Translations under genes and position numbers: made by a program
Assembly (NCBI GenBank): GCA_009779755.1
Contig: WRDO01000015.1
Span: 1 to 64,000 of the forward strand
Length of the DNA: 64,000 nt
DNA from: Defluviitaleaceae bacterium
GTDB lineage: Bacteria; Bacillota; Clostridia; Lachnospirales; WQUN01
Direction: 5' to 3'
Part shown: positions 1-9,214 of the stretch, in pieces
How the letters are laid out: the number at the start of each line of letters is the position of its first letter
How positions within the stretch are numbered: position 1 is the stretch's first letter
The notes under the pieces: model-generated
Seen by the model: the letters and a program-made list of their open reading frames with translations, nothing else
The model's database searches: none
Told to the model about the DNA's origin: nothing

Positions 1-223
1 CTCATCGGTTGGCCTCCCTGTTTCCTGCTTGTCCGCAAACAACAGTTTACAGGTTTCCACCCTTTGGGCCTACCTTTTTCTTCTTCTCCCCTTCCGGGGG
101 GCAGTTGAAGTTACAATCGGGGTCCTTATTTTTGTTAGAATAATTATTTAAACTATTCTTGACGTTATTATTAAAACGTGTTATCGTGGTATACATATTT
201 TTTGCCGTCAAGGAGGCGTTCCC

Positions 224-484
224 ATGAATATACACGCTGATGCGATTGTGCCGATCACAGAGGCCACCAAACATTTTAAAGCAACCTGTGATAAGACCAA
301 ACAACTCGGCACTACATTTATTTTCAAAAACAACCGCCCGGACATTGTGATGATGGATATACTACGGTACGAGCAGTTGTTCTATTTGCTGGAAAACCTC
401 GAACATTCGGAAATCGCTTCTCTCGTTGCCGAGCGAAAAGCCAAGGACATCGGTGTGCGGATTCCGATGGATGAAGTCATATAA
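224..484 (+). CDS. Phd/YefM-type antitoxin-like protein (no adjacent toxin ORF seen)
   Basis: 86 aa; N-terminal 'ITEATKHFKATCDKTKQLGTTFIFKNNRPDIVMMD' resembles the Phd/YefM fold; SD 'aaggagg' upstream. Confidence 0.6.
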   Translation: MNIHADAIVPITEATKHFKATCDKTKQLGTTFIFKNNRPDIVMMDILRYEQLFYLLENLEHSEIASLVAERKAKDIGVRIPMDEVI

Positions 485-493
485 CACCTTCAC

Positions 494-536
494 AGGCTTG
501 TCCTTCCAAGCGGATTTGATATAAGGGAAAAATTGT
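494..536. repeat. 43-bp direct repeat copy 1 (partner 1238-1280)
   Basis: aggcttgtccttccaagcggatttgatataagggaaaaattgt; 41/43 identical to the copy at 1238. Confidence 0.9.
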
Positions 537-565
537 TTGCGGCTTACCAACTATAATCCTCTTTA

Positions 566-1177
566 TCAGTCAAACTGAACTATCCAATTATTATTATAAT
601 AAGCTTCAAAACACATATTTATCTGTTCAATAGTATTTTTTGCGTTCGCTAAATCGGGCAAATCATCAAGAGCAAAAAATCCGCTTTCCGATGTTTCTAC
701 GTTTGGCTTAAACGCTCCGGAAACTATATCACACAGGACAAAAACCTTGCATACACCATATACATATTGAGGTTTGTTATGCTTGTTTCTATCCTGAATA
801 GCAATTATTTTGACAGGCATTACGTCAAGTCCGGCTTCTTCCTTAACTTCCTTTATTGTATTCGATTTCACAGATTCGTTTATATCAATCCAACCGCCCG
901 GTAAAGACCATGTAGTGTGTTCTTTTACCAACAGAATTTTATTTTCTTGGAATACAGCCGCTCTTGTATCCATTTTGGGTGTTTGATATCCGGTTTCGTT
1001 ACAAAATAAATTTTTAACGGTTTCCAAAGGCAAATTTGATTGCTTGCTAATCATTTCGGCGGTGATTTCTCTTATTCTCTCGAAGCGTTCTATATCGTAA
1101 ACATCTTTTGAATAAGCCAATCCTATCTGCGCTATGGATTGCAATTCTACTATCCAATCTATCCACGTTTTTTCCAT
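566..1177 (-). CDS. Nudix hydrolase
   Basis: Nudix box GGWIDINESVKSNTIKEVKEEAGLD. Confidence 0.9.
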   Translation of the reverse strand: MEKTWIDWIVELQSIAQIGLAYSKDVYDIERFERIREITAEMISKQSNLPLETVKNLFCNETGYQTPKMDTRAAVFQENKILLVKEHTTWSLPGGWIDINESVKSNTIKEVKEEAGLDVMPVKIIAIQDRNKHNKPQYVYGVCKVFVLCDIVSGAFKPNVETSESGFFALDDLPDLANAKNTIEQINMCFEAYYNNNWIVQFD

Positions 1178-1237
1178 TTTATCACCTGTTAAAAATAAAT
1201 TGTATTCGATTGCTATACAAGTTATAGCACATTTTTA

Positions 1238-1280
1238 AGGCTTGTCCTTCCAAGCGGACTTGATATAAGGGAAAAGTTGT
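1238..1280. repeat. 43-bp direct repeat copy 2
   Basis: aggcttgtccttccaagcggacttgatataagggaaaagttgt. Confidence 0.9.
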
Positions 1281-1324
1281 GCAGTATGGTAGCCGTAGAA
1301 AATGTTTAATACTGTACAGTACAT

Positions 1325-2245
1325 TTAACTAAATGTGATATAGTGCAAATTGTCAAAAAACATTTCCATGCACTTTGCACAAGATACCGCTAAGTCCACG
1401 TTACCACTTTTCGATATCCAAGCCGATACCATAATGCCAATATAAATATACAGATACGGAATAGCTCGCTTTTCGTCGGCAGTTAGTTTGACGATTGAAC
1501 TGTAATTTTCAAAAACACACTTTGCTATTTCAATGCTTCTATGAAACTTTTTCGGATTATCTTTTTCATCCACATAAATAATGCACCACAAAATATAACT
1601 TATGTCATATGCCCTTGCATCTATTTCTGCGATGTCAAAGTCAATAAATCCTTGAAATACCATATTATCATCGAAAAGCATATTACCTCCGTTCAAATCT
1701 TTGTGGTTAATTTGCCGGGGTAATTTTCTGTATAATGTTTCAAAGTTATCTAAGTATTCGAGTACCCTTTTCGATACAGGCAAAGATTTATCTGCGATTT
1801 CACGCTTCACCCAATCATTTAATAAGTGTATGCAATTTGTATCCGGGCACACATCACATTCACAATTGCTAAAAGCAAGAGTTAGTGAAGCGACTAATTT
1901 TCCTATAATCTCCGCTTTCTTGATGTAATCGCCTGTATCAATTTGTGCCGCTTTACCGTTTAGTTTCGTCATTAACGAATAGTAATAATCTCCTTCTTGA
2001 GTATAAAAATCGCCATTTTTTAATGGAATAAATCGAGGCACAAGTATACCTTTTTCGGAAAGCTGCTGTGCCAAACTGATATTCCTTTTACATTGGTCAA
2101 TGTGTGCTGTTTTCTTCAAAATATACTTATCACCAACATTTCGTACTGCTTCATTGTTGCTGACATTTTTCACCGCTCCGTTGTTTGCAATCAATGAAAT
2201 GCCTTGGTATTCGGGTATATTAAATTTTGATAATATTTTATCCAT
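1325..2245 (-). CDS. Aminoglycoside phosphotransferase/homoserine kinase-like (APH family) protein
   Basis: Catalytic motif 'INHKDLNGGNMLFDD' and 'GFIDFD' typical of APH/choline kinase-like folds. Confidence 0.85.
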   Translation of the reverse strand: MDKILSKFNIPEYQGISLIANNGAVKNVSNNEAVRNVGDKYILKKTAHIDQCKRNISLAQQLSEKGILVPRFIPLKNGDFYTQEGDYYYSLMTKLNGKAAQIDTGDYIKKAEIIGKLVASLTLAFSNCECDVCPDTNCIHLLNDWVKREIADKSLPVSKRVLEYLDNFETLYRKLPRQINHKDLNGGNMLFDDNMVFQGFIDFDIAEIDARAYDISYILWCIIYVDEKDNPKKFHRSIEIAKCVFENYSSIVKLTADEKRAIPYLYIYIGIMVSAWISKSGNVDLAVSCAKCMEMFFDNLHYITFS

Positions 2246-2463
2246 TGTACCCTCCGTTTCCGCAAAAAATCATATTACTTGCGTACCAAATATCATTTGT
2301 TCGCTTGCCTTGCAAAATTTTAACACTCATTTACAGGCTTATCCGTCCACATCAAAACACCGTCAAGGTTTAAAAGTCATTTCCTTCGCGTTCTACCCCA
2401 AGCGGGAGAAGGAAGGAAAAGAAATGACCTATAAAATACCCGAATATTTTTACCGTAAACCAG

Positions 2464-2642
2464 CGGTTGGGGGTGGGGGGATGTGTAAGCGCACCTACGA
2501 AAATCGGGGGGCAAGCGGCGAAGGGCGGGCTTATGTGAAACCGAGAAGGCTCCGCTTGCGGAGACAAGCGGTTTCACTTGCCCGACCGAGCCGATTGCCC
2601 CCCGATTTCGTGAGTGCGCGTCACATCCCCCGCCCCCGACCG
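2464..2642. repeat. Long imperfect palindrome (copy C of a structured repeat family)
   Basis: Left arm cggttgggggtggggggatgtgtaagcgcacctacgaaaatcggggggcaa pairs with right arm ...gattgccccccgatttcgtgagtgcgcgtcacatcccccgcccccgaccg; inner gtgaaaccg...cggtttcac and ctccgcttgcggag hairpins. Confidence 0.85.
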
Positions 2643-2666
2643 CGGACGTTACCCGTCAACCAAACT

Positions 2667-3311
2667 TCACTTCCGCGCCAATATCGCCTTCTTACATTCC
2701 TCCGCCGCGCTGGCCGCGTCGGGGGTATAAATATCCGCGCCCACGGTCTGCTTAAACGATTCGGATATCGGCGCGCCGCCCACAAGGAAAATCACCTCGT
2801 CACGGCAACCGGCTTCCTCAAATGCCCCGATAATATTCTTCATCTCCTGCATGGTAGTAGTGAGCAGCGCGGACAAAGCAACAGCATCAGCCTTATGCTC
2901 CTTATGCGCCGCAAGGAACTGCTCGGCGGAAACGTCCACGCCCAAATCAATCGCTTCCAATCCCTTGCCCTCGAGCATCAACCGCACGAGGTTTTTGCCG
3001 ATGTCGTGCAGGTCGCCCTTTACCGTGCCGATCAACACCTTACCCACGGCCTTCGCGCCCGCTTCCGCCAGCAGCGGCTTAAGGAGTGCCGTACCCGCGT
3101 TCATGGCGCGCGCGGCTACCAGCACCTCGGGTACATAGACTTCGTTTTCTTGGAACTGCTTGGATATTACATCCATGCCCGCCAGTAAACCCCTGTTTAA
3201 GATTTCCTCCGCGGGTAATCCTTCGGCGATGGCTTGCTCCACCAATGCCTTCACATCGTTTTGTTTGCCTCTTTGCAAAGCGGCCGAAATTTCTTCGTAT
3301 AAATGGCTCAT
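2667..3311 (-). CDS. Corrinoid (B12-binding) methyltransferase protein, MtbC/MtaC-like
   Basis: B12-binding motif 'GTVKGDLHDIGKNLV' and N-terminal helical cap domain. Confidence 0.92.
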   Translation of the reverse strand: MSHLYEEISAALQRGKQNDVKALVEQAIAEGLPAEEILNRGLLAGMDVISKQFQENEVYVPEVLVAARAMNAGTALLKPLLAEAGAKAVGKVLIGTVKGDLHDIGKNLVRLMLEGKGLEAIDLGVDVSAEQFLAAHKEHKADAVALSALLTTTMQEMKNIIGAFEEAGCRDEVIFLVGGAPISESFKQTVGADIYTPDAASAAEECKKAILARK

Positions 3312-3325
3312 TGTTTATTTCCTCC

Positions 3326-4450
3326 TTATGATAAACGGCCGAAGAGCCGTTCCTTTTCGTCTAAATAAAACAGGTAATTCTCCCATGTGACGTCGGGCGG
3401 GCAGCGGTGGTCGCAGAAGGGGATAAACCCGCCGCGCTTTACATAGGGTACGAGGGTTTCAAGGTACGAGGTGATCGCTTCGCCACCCTTGATCATTTGC
3501 ATCTTATCCACGCCGCCCATGATGCGCAAGCCCGGATGCGCGTCCAACAGTTCGCCCGGGTGCGCGCAGGAATTAACCTCGTACGGGAACAGGCAGTTAA
3601 TCCCCGAATCGAGGAATACCTTTAACAGGGGACGCACGTCGCCGTCGCAATCGGTATACCACAGGTCAATGCCGCTGTTCGTCAGTTTCTTCGCGATACG
3701 TTTGTACCGCGGCGCGATCACGTCCTCAAAGAATTTCGGGGGGAGTATCGGCCCGTAGTTGAAGCAAATATCCTCCCAGCCGCTGGCGTAGTCGAAATCG
3801 ATGCGCCCCAGCACCGCGTCGAGGTAGTTTTCCATCAGCACGCAAGCGGTCTCCACCATGTCCTCCAGCATTTCGGGGTAGTCCGCGTACGCGTAGCACA
3901 ACCCTTCGAAGGTAAGCATATCGCGGATGTTGCCGATCATGGAGCCCGCGTATATACCCAGCGGATAATCACGCGTCGGCGGGTGCTGTTCGATAAGCTC
4001 CGCCACGTTAGGGCGGCGGGAAGGGGTCGTTGGGTCAAAGCGTTCCCTTTTTACCTTCAGCCAATCATCGGGGGTGGTGATCGATGATTTCGTGTAATGC
4101 GGAATCGTCGCGCTGTGGCTTTCGAATTTTTCCGCCGTTAAGCCGTTATGGTCTTGGATGGTTACCTTTTCGCCGTTGCGGGCGATTACCTTACGCTCGA
4201 AATAGGGGTTCATCCACACGCAATTCCAGCCCGAAACCACATGGATCGGATCGAAGGAAAAAGCGCGGTTGGCTTCCCACTCGTGTTTGATGCCGTTTTT
4301 CGCAAACGCCTCCCACACGGTGTAATTCTCGTCCCAATAACCGAACTCCATATGGAAGGAACGGTCAACGGGTTCGGAGCGCATTTGGCAGTTGAACCGT
4401 TCGCGTGGGGTGAGTTCACCCTTCCACGGCGGTCGGAAGGTTACAGACAT
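3326..4450 (-). CDS. Uroporphyrinogen decarboxylase (URO-D)/MtaA-MtbA family protein
   Basis: 374 aa; 'DWLYTDCDGDVRPLL'/'GGVDKMQMIKGGEAI' style URO-D family sequence; adjacent corrinoid protein. Confidence 0.85.
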   Translation of the reverse strand: MSVTFRPPWKGELTPRERFNCQMRSEPVDRSFHMEFGYWDENYTVWEAFAKNGIKHEWEANRAFSFDPIHVVSGWNCVWMNPYFERKVIARNGEKVTIQDHNGLTAEKFESHSATIPHYTKSSITTPDDWLKVKRERFDPTTPSRRPNVAELIEQHPPTRDYPLGIYAGSMIGNIRDMLTFEGLCYAYADYPEMLEDMVETACVLMENYLDAVLGRIDFDYASGWEDICFNYGPILPPKFFEDVIAPRYKRIAKKLTNSGIDLWYTDCDGDVRPLLKVFLDSGINCLFPYEVNSCAHPGELLDAHPGLRIMGGVDKMQMIKGGEAITSYLETLVPYVKRGGFIPFCDHRCPPDVTWENYLFYLDEKERLFGRLS

Positions 4451-5451
4451 CGGAAATATTCCTCCTTATGTTGCCGAAGTAATACGGGTACATCCAATTC
4501 GTACGGGCAGTTCGCCTTACAGTGGCCGCAATCGGTGCAGTCGTCGATTTTGCGCATGTTGGCTTGCCAATCATCGGATTGGAGCACGTCCTTCCTCATA
4601 CGCCCCAGTAAAAACGTCATCCGCGCCGCCATGGGGATGGGGATGCCTGCGGGGCAAGGCAAGCAATACCCGCACGCGCGGCAAAACGCGCCGGCCAATT
4701 CCGCGCGGTCGGCGTCAATCACGGCTTTTAACGGTCCGTCCAATACAAGCGGGTTATTTTCATATAACAGGATTTCATCCAGCTGCCGCATTTCCTGTAT
4801 ACCCCATATGGGTACGATGTTTTCATATTGCCGTAAAAACGCAAACGCGGCGCGGGCGTTTGTAAGGATACCGCCGCACAGCGCCTTCATGCCCAAAATA
4901 CCGACGCCATGCGTGCGGCACAATTCGGCGACCGCCATTTCCCCTTCGGTGGAAAGGTACGAAAACGGGTATTGTAACACGTCGTACAGGTCAGACGTCA
5001 CGGCTTTTTCCGCCACTTCGCGTTTGTGGGACGAAATACCGATATGGCGTACCTTGCCCTGTGCCTTGGCCGCGAGCAACGCGTCATATAACCCGTCCGC
5101 GCCGCCCGGCATGGGTACAAACGCGGGATTGTGGAATTGGAAAACGTCGATGTAATCGGTTCGCATCATTTTTAGGCTGTTTTCGAGGTGCGCCGCCAAG
5201 TCCGACGGGGTTTGCGCACCTGATTTGGTACATAATACGATCCCTTCGCGCTTGTAACCTTCGAACGCGATCCCGATTCTCTCCTCGCTGGTGGTGTATC
5301 CGTTGGCGGTATCGTATACGGTTACGCCGTTTTCGTACGCGCGGCGAAGCAACGCGGTACTCTCTTCGTACGGGATGCGCTGGATGGGGATGCACCCGAA
5401 ACCCGTACGGCCTATGCTCCGATTTGTTTTACCGAACGTGATTTGCTCCAT
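4441..5451 (-). CDS. Aldo/keto reductase with C-terminal 4Fe-4S cluster motif
   Basis: AKR N-terminus 'FGKTNRSIGRTGFGC'; C-terminal 'DDCTDCGHCKANCPYELDV'. Confidence 0.9.
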   Translation of the reverse strand: MEQITFGKTNRSIGRTGFGCIPIQRIPYEESTALLRRAYENGVTVYDTANGYTTSEERIGIAFEGYKREGIVLCTKSGAQTPSDLAAHLENSLKMMRTDYIDVFQFHNPAFVPMPGGADGLYDALLAAKAQGKVRHIGISSHKREVAEKAVTSDLYDVLQYPFSYLSTEGEMAVAELCRTHGVGILGMKALCGGILTNARAAFAFLRQYENIVPIWGIQEMRQLDEILLYENNPLVLDGPLKAVIDADRAELAGAFCRACGYCLPCPAGIPIPMAARMTFLLGRMRKDVLQSDDWQANMRKIDDCTDCGHCKANCPYELDVPVLLRQHKEEYFRCL

Positions 5452-5460
5452 ATACCCCTC

Positions 5461-6336
5461 CTACAATGAATGCGCCGTAAATCCTTCGCCCAATACCTCG
5501 CGCACCTCGGCCACGATCATGAACGCGTTTTTATCCCGTGCGTATACCAGCGTCTTTAATCGCACCAGTTCCCGCGCGGAAATGATGCACATGAGCATAC
5601 CCCGCGGTTCACCCGTGTACATGCCCTGCGCGGAGATCTTCGTCGCGCCGCGGTCGAGTTGTTTGAAGATTTCCGCGGCGATGGCTTCCGATTCGTCGGA
5701 GATAATATAGGCGGCTTTCGCGTAGTTAAAGCCTTCCAACACGGCGTCCGTTACCTTGGCGGCCACGAACACACCTATCACGGCGTACATGGCGCGTTCC
5801 GGCCCGAAGGCGATCAACCCCACGAGGATAACCAAAAAATCGCAGGCGAAAATGAGCTTCCCCATCGAAACGTGCTTAAGTAATTTATTATGCAAAATCG
5901 CAGCCATCAATACCGTGCCGCCCGTGCTGGACATACCGCGGACGATAAACGCCACCCCGATACCGCTGAACACCCCGCCAAACAAAGAACCCAGCAAAAT
6001 ATCGCTGGGTATCGCGGGGAGATAGGACAAGTTTTGCATGGCTACCGAAAACAAGACCATGGTAAAAAGCGAACGGAAGAAAAACGATTTCCCCATTGTT
6101 TTATAACCCAACAGGAACAAGGGTATGTTTAAGGCAAGGTTACTCATCCACAGCGGGACCGCAAAGCCTATCCTGTATGTATAGTCTTCAATGACGATCG
6201 CCAAGCCCGATATGCCGCCCGTAACCAAGTAATGCGGCTGCCAAAAGGATACGAGAGCGAAGGCCATCAAATACGTCCCGCCGATGATTAATAAAAAATC
6301 GCGGATTTGTTGCTTTTTCGTTTGCTTGATATTCAT
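5461..6336 (-). CDS. YitT family membrane protein
   Basis: Multi-TM, 'VTGGISGLAIVI', C-terminal 'DRGATKISAQGMYTGEPRGMLMCIISARE'. Confidence 0.92.
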   Translation of the reverse strand: MNIKQTKKQQIRDFLLIIGGTYLMAFALVSFWQPHYLVTGGISGLAIVIEDYTYRIGFAVPLWMSNLALNIPLFLLGYKTMGKSFFFRSLFTMVLFSVAMQNLSYLPAIPSDILLGSLFGGVFSGIGVAFIVRGMSSTGGTVLMAAILHNKLLKHVSMGKLIFACDFLVILVGLIAFGPERAMYAVIGVFVAAKVTDAVLEGFNYAKAAYIISDESEAIAAEIFKQLDRGATKISAQGMYTGEPRGMLMCIISARELVRLKTLVYARDKNAFMIVAEVREVLGEGFTAHSL

Positions 6337-7062
6337 CTACTTGCCTCCCGATACCGCGAATATGAAACGGGGGATATCCAGCATCCTGCGGGCGCGCTTG
6401 GGTTGCGTGATCAAACGGTAGAGCCATTCCAGCCCCAACGCGCGCCAACACTTCGGGGCAAGACGGACATTACCTGCCATGACGTCCATCGTGCCGCCCA
6501 CACACAAGGTAATGCGTACGGGTAAATCGCGGTGGGCCGCCGCCCATATCTCGGCGCGGGGCATTCCGGTGCAGACGAGTAATATATCGGGTTGGGTATC
6601 GTTAATTTCGGACAGGACTTTTTCTTCGGTTTCGTCCCCCGGCGTAAAGTATCCGTGGTGTTGGCCGACGACGGACAACCCGGGGAATCGTTTTTCTATA
6701 TTGGTTTTCGCCCGTTGGGCCACGCCGGGCGCCGCGCCCAAAAAATATGCCGTGGTTTTACGTTTTTGGGAAAGCCTTTCAAATAAGGCGTACGTCACAT
6801 CAAGGCCCCGCACCCTTTCCGGCAGGGGTGTTTTCTTGTACCGCGCGGCAAGCACGATACCCGTGCCGTCCGCCAAGCGTAAATCCGCGTCGGCGATCGC
6901 TTGCGCGAATACGGGGTTACGGAGGGTCAGCATCACGCCTTCGGGGTTGGGCGTTACGACGATGTGATTGCGGTTTTCATATAAATAGGTTTCCAACAAA
7001 TCGAGTGCCTCGTTAAAAGCCAATGCCGCGAAGGGGACGTCAAGGATCGTGACGGTTTTCAT
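6337..7062 (-). CDS. WecG/TagA/CpsF family glycosyltransferase
   Basis: 'NPEGVMLTLRNPVFAQAIADADLRLADGTGIVLAAR' and 'ALGLEWLYRLITQPKRARR'. Confidence 0.93.
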   Translation of the reverse strand: MKTVTILDVPFAALAFNEALDLLETYLYENRNHIVVTPNPEGVMLTLRNPVFAQAIADADLRLADGTGIVLAARYKKTPLPERVRGLDVTYALFERLSQKRKTTAYFLGAAPGVAQRAKTNIEKRFPGLSVVGQHHGYFTPGDETEEKVLSEINDTQPDILLVCTGMPRAEIWAAAHRDLPVRITLCVGGTMDVMAGNVRLAPKCWRALGLEWLYRLITQPKRARRMLDIPRFIFAVSGGK

Positions 7063-7643
7063 TTATTGCGGGTTTTTCGGGGGACGGCGGCTTCCTCGGC
7101 GGGTGCAAATTCGGCGGCACGTTGGGCGTTCAGCTCCCTTTGCCGCCGCAGGTCGGCTTGGATGTTGGCAAAGCATTCCTCGCGGTATTCCTCCAGATAT
7201 TGCTCCAGCTCAGCCATCTTTTGCAACTTTAATTTGGCAAGGTCGTCTATATAGGCTAAGTGCAGACGCTCCCGTTCGGCCATGTCCCGTGCCTTGATCG
7301 ATTCGATTTCCTCCAATAAGGCCAGCTTTTGCCCTTCGATGGCGGCAAGGTCGGCGAACTGGATGGCACGCAGACGCGCCATGTCGGCGGCGGCTTTGCG
7401 CCACGCTTCACTGTCGAGCGGCGGGATGTTGGGGCTTTCACCCTTGCGGGGGCGTCCCCTCCCGCGCTTTGGCGGGGCTTGCGCGGTAGCGGGGGCGGAC
7501 GGGGCGGGTACGGGTACGGCGGCTTCACGCTCGGCTAATAACAGCTCGCGATTTTTCAAATCCTCCCGTATGTTGTCGAGTTCGATTTTCTCTTTGCGTA
7601 ATTGTTCGATGCGTTCGTCTACTATTTTTGAAATCCCTGACAT
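7059..7643 (-). CDS. Coiled-coil protein with AT-hook-like KRGRGRPRKG motif
   Basis: Charged coiled-coil composition with central KRGRGRPRKG. Confidence 0.65.
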   Translation of the reverse strand: MSGISKIVDERIEQLRKEKIELDNIREDLKNRELLLAEREAAVPVPAPSAPATAQAPPKRGRGRPRKGESPNIPPLDSEAWRKAAADMARLRAIQFADLAAIEGQKLALLEEIESIKARDMAERERLHLAYIDDLAKLKLQKMAELEQYLEEYREECFANIQADLRRQRELNAQRAAEFAPAEEAAVPRKTRNK

Positions 7644-7744
7644 AACATACCTCTTTCATGCGCGGATACGGTGTTTCCCATTTACTTTGGATTGTAACAT
7701 AATTGTAACGATTATTCGATAAATATTAAAAGGGGTCGATAACC

Positions 7745-8329
7745 GTGACCACACAATGGACGCAGGACAATAAAAGCAGGCGGGAAGCCTTTAACGCGCA
7801 GTTGGTTGAAGCGCACGAACGCGCAAAGAAAGCCGAACGGGAACGCAGGCCCCGACCGCGCCCACGTATCGGGACGGAACGGTTGAGCAACACCGATTCG
7901 ATCCGCACGGCGCAATCGGTAAGGCGCCGTTTGCTGGCTAAGTTGCAAGAAGTGACGGGAGCCGATGTGGACGCCCGCACCCGCGACGGTATGGCGGCGG
8001 AAGTGAAGCTGCAGCTTGACAGGGTGGACCGTCAAATCATCGCCATCCGAAGGCGTTTGCGCGCGGTGGAGGAAGAAAAAAAAGCCGGGCGCGACGAATG
8101 CTTCAAGATACGCCGCCGCCGCCAACACGATTTGAAGGAACGGACGATACGGGTCCGCCATTCCCTGTTGTACAGCGCACAGGAAGGCGGCTTTGACCCG
8201 AACCGTCCGTCGGATTTCCCGTCGGCCGCTTCAAACGGTCCGGCGGTTTCTTACGATTTCGGCGAGGGGAATGCGGGTATGGCGATGGATGCGCCCGACG
8301 ACGCGGCATCCATGGAAATGCTCGTATGA
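7745..8329 (+). CDS. Hypothetical charged protein, overlaps the rsmI start
   Basis: 194 aa ORF, ATGA-type junction with the next gene. Confidence 0.65.
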   Translation: MTTQWTQDNKSRREAFNAQLVEAHERAKKAERERRPRPRPRIGTERLSNTDSIRTAQSVRRRLLAKLQEVTGADVDARTRDGMAAEVKLQLDRVDRQIIAIRRRLRAVEEEKKAGRDECFKIRRRRQHDLKERTIRVRHSLLYSAQEGGFDPNRPSDFPSAASNGPAVSYDFGEGNAGMAMDAPDDAASMEMLV

Positions 8330-9204
8330 ACCGCGGGACGTTGTACGTCGTGGCTACCCCTATCGGCAACTTGTCCGACATAACTCCCCGCGCCGTAAAT
8401 ACCCTTCGCGAGGTCGATCTGGTCGCCGCCGAGGATACGCGCCGCTCCCGCGCGTTATTTGCGCATTTTAAACTCAATACCCCCTTATTCTCCTGCCACG
8501 CGCACAACGAGGAAAAGAAGGGGGATTTTTTTATACGCGCGCTGTTGGAAGGGAAGGATGCGGCGTTGATCTCCGACGCGGGTACGCCGTGCATTTCCGA
8601 CCCGGGGCACCGATTGATACGTATGGCCGTCGAGGCGGGTATCGAAGTCGTACCCGTATGCGGCGCGAGTGCAGTCGTCGCCGCGCTTTCGATCAGCGGA
8701 TTCGACGCTTCGCGGTTTGTCTTCATCGGTTTTTGGCCGCGGGATAAAAAAGAACGGGACGAAGTATGGCTAAAAATCAAGGCATTCGGAAGCGCAGCTG
8801 TGTTTTATGAATCACCTATACGCATAACCAAGACATTATCTTTTTTATCGGAAGCCGACGCGGAAATGCGGATCTGTTTATGCAACGATTTGACCAAAAA
8901 GTTCGAACGTATTTACCGCGGCACGCCAAACGAGGTAATCATACAATTAACCGAAAACCCCGACGCGCGTAAAGGCGAATATACTTGCGTTATAAACCGC
9001 GGGCAATCCGCGCAAGGGCAAAAAAATAACCCCCCCGAGCCGGACGAAATACCCGCGCTTTCCTTGGAGGCCCAATTGGTGGATTTAATGATAAAGGAAA
9101 ATTGCGACTTAAAAACCGCCGCCGCCCTCCTGCACGCGCTCCCCCCCAAGAAATCCAAGAAGGTTATATACACGGCAATGCTGCGCGTAAAGAGCTTAGC
9201 TTAA
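8326..9204 (+). CDS. rsmI: 16S rRNA (cytidine1402-2'-O)-methyltransferase RsmI
   Basis: 'GTLYVVATPIGNLSDITPRAVNTLREVDLVAAEDTRRSRALF' and 'ALISDAGTPCISDPGHRLI'. Confidence 0.96.
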   Translation: MNRGTLYVVATPIGNLSDITPRAVNTLREVDLVAAEDTRRSRALFAHFKLNTPLFSCHAHNEEKKGDFFIRALLEGKDAALISDAGTPCISDPGHRLIRMAVEAGIEVVPVCGASAVVAALSISGFDASRFVFIGFWPRDKKERDEVWLKIKAFGSAAVFYESPIRITKTLSFLSEADAEMRICLCNDLTKKFERIYRGTPNEVIIQLTENPDARKGEYTCVINRGQSAQGQKNNPPEPDEIPALSLEAQLVDLMIKENCDLKTAAALLHALPPKKSKKVIYTAMLRVKSLA

Positions 9205-9214
9205 GTACGTTCCG

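Noticed and set aside
1-220. Left-edge sequence and minus ORF 47-304
   Set aside because: Too little context, low-complexity translation, no SD or motif; not called.
2100-3188. 362-aa plus-strand ORF spanning the palindrome and corrinoid gene
   Set aside because: Runs through palindrome C and antisense to two solid genes; composition is Arg/Pro-rich shadow coding.
4148-5155. 335-aa plus-strand ORF opposite the URO-D and aldo/keto reductase genes
   Set aside because: Shadow ORF on the opposite strand of conserved enzymes.
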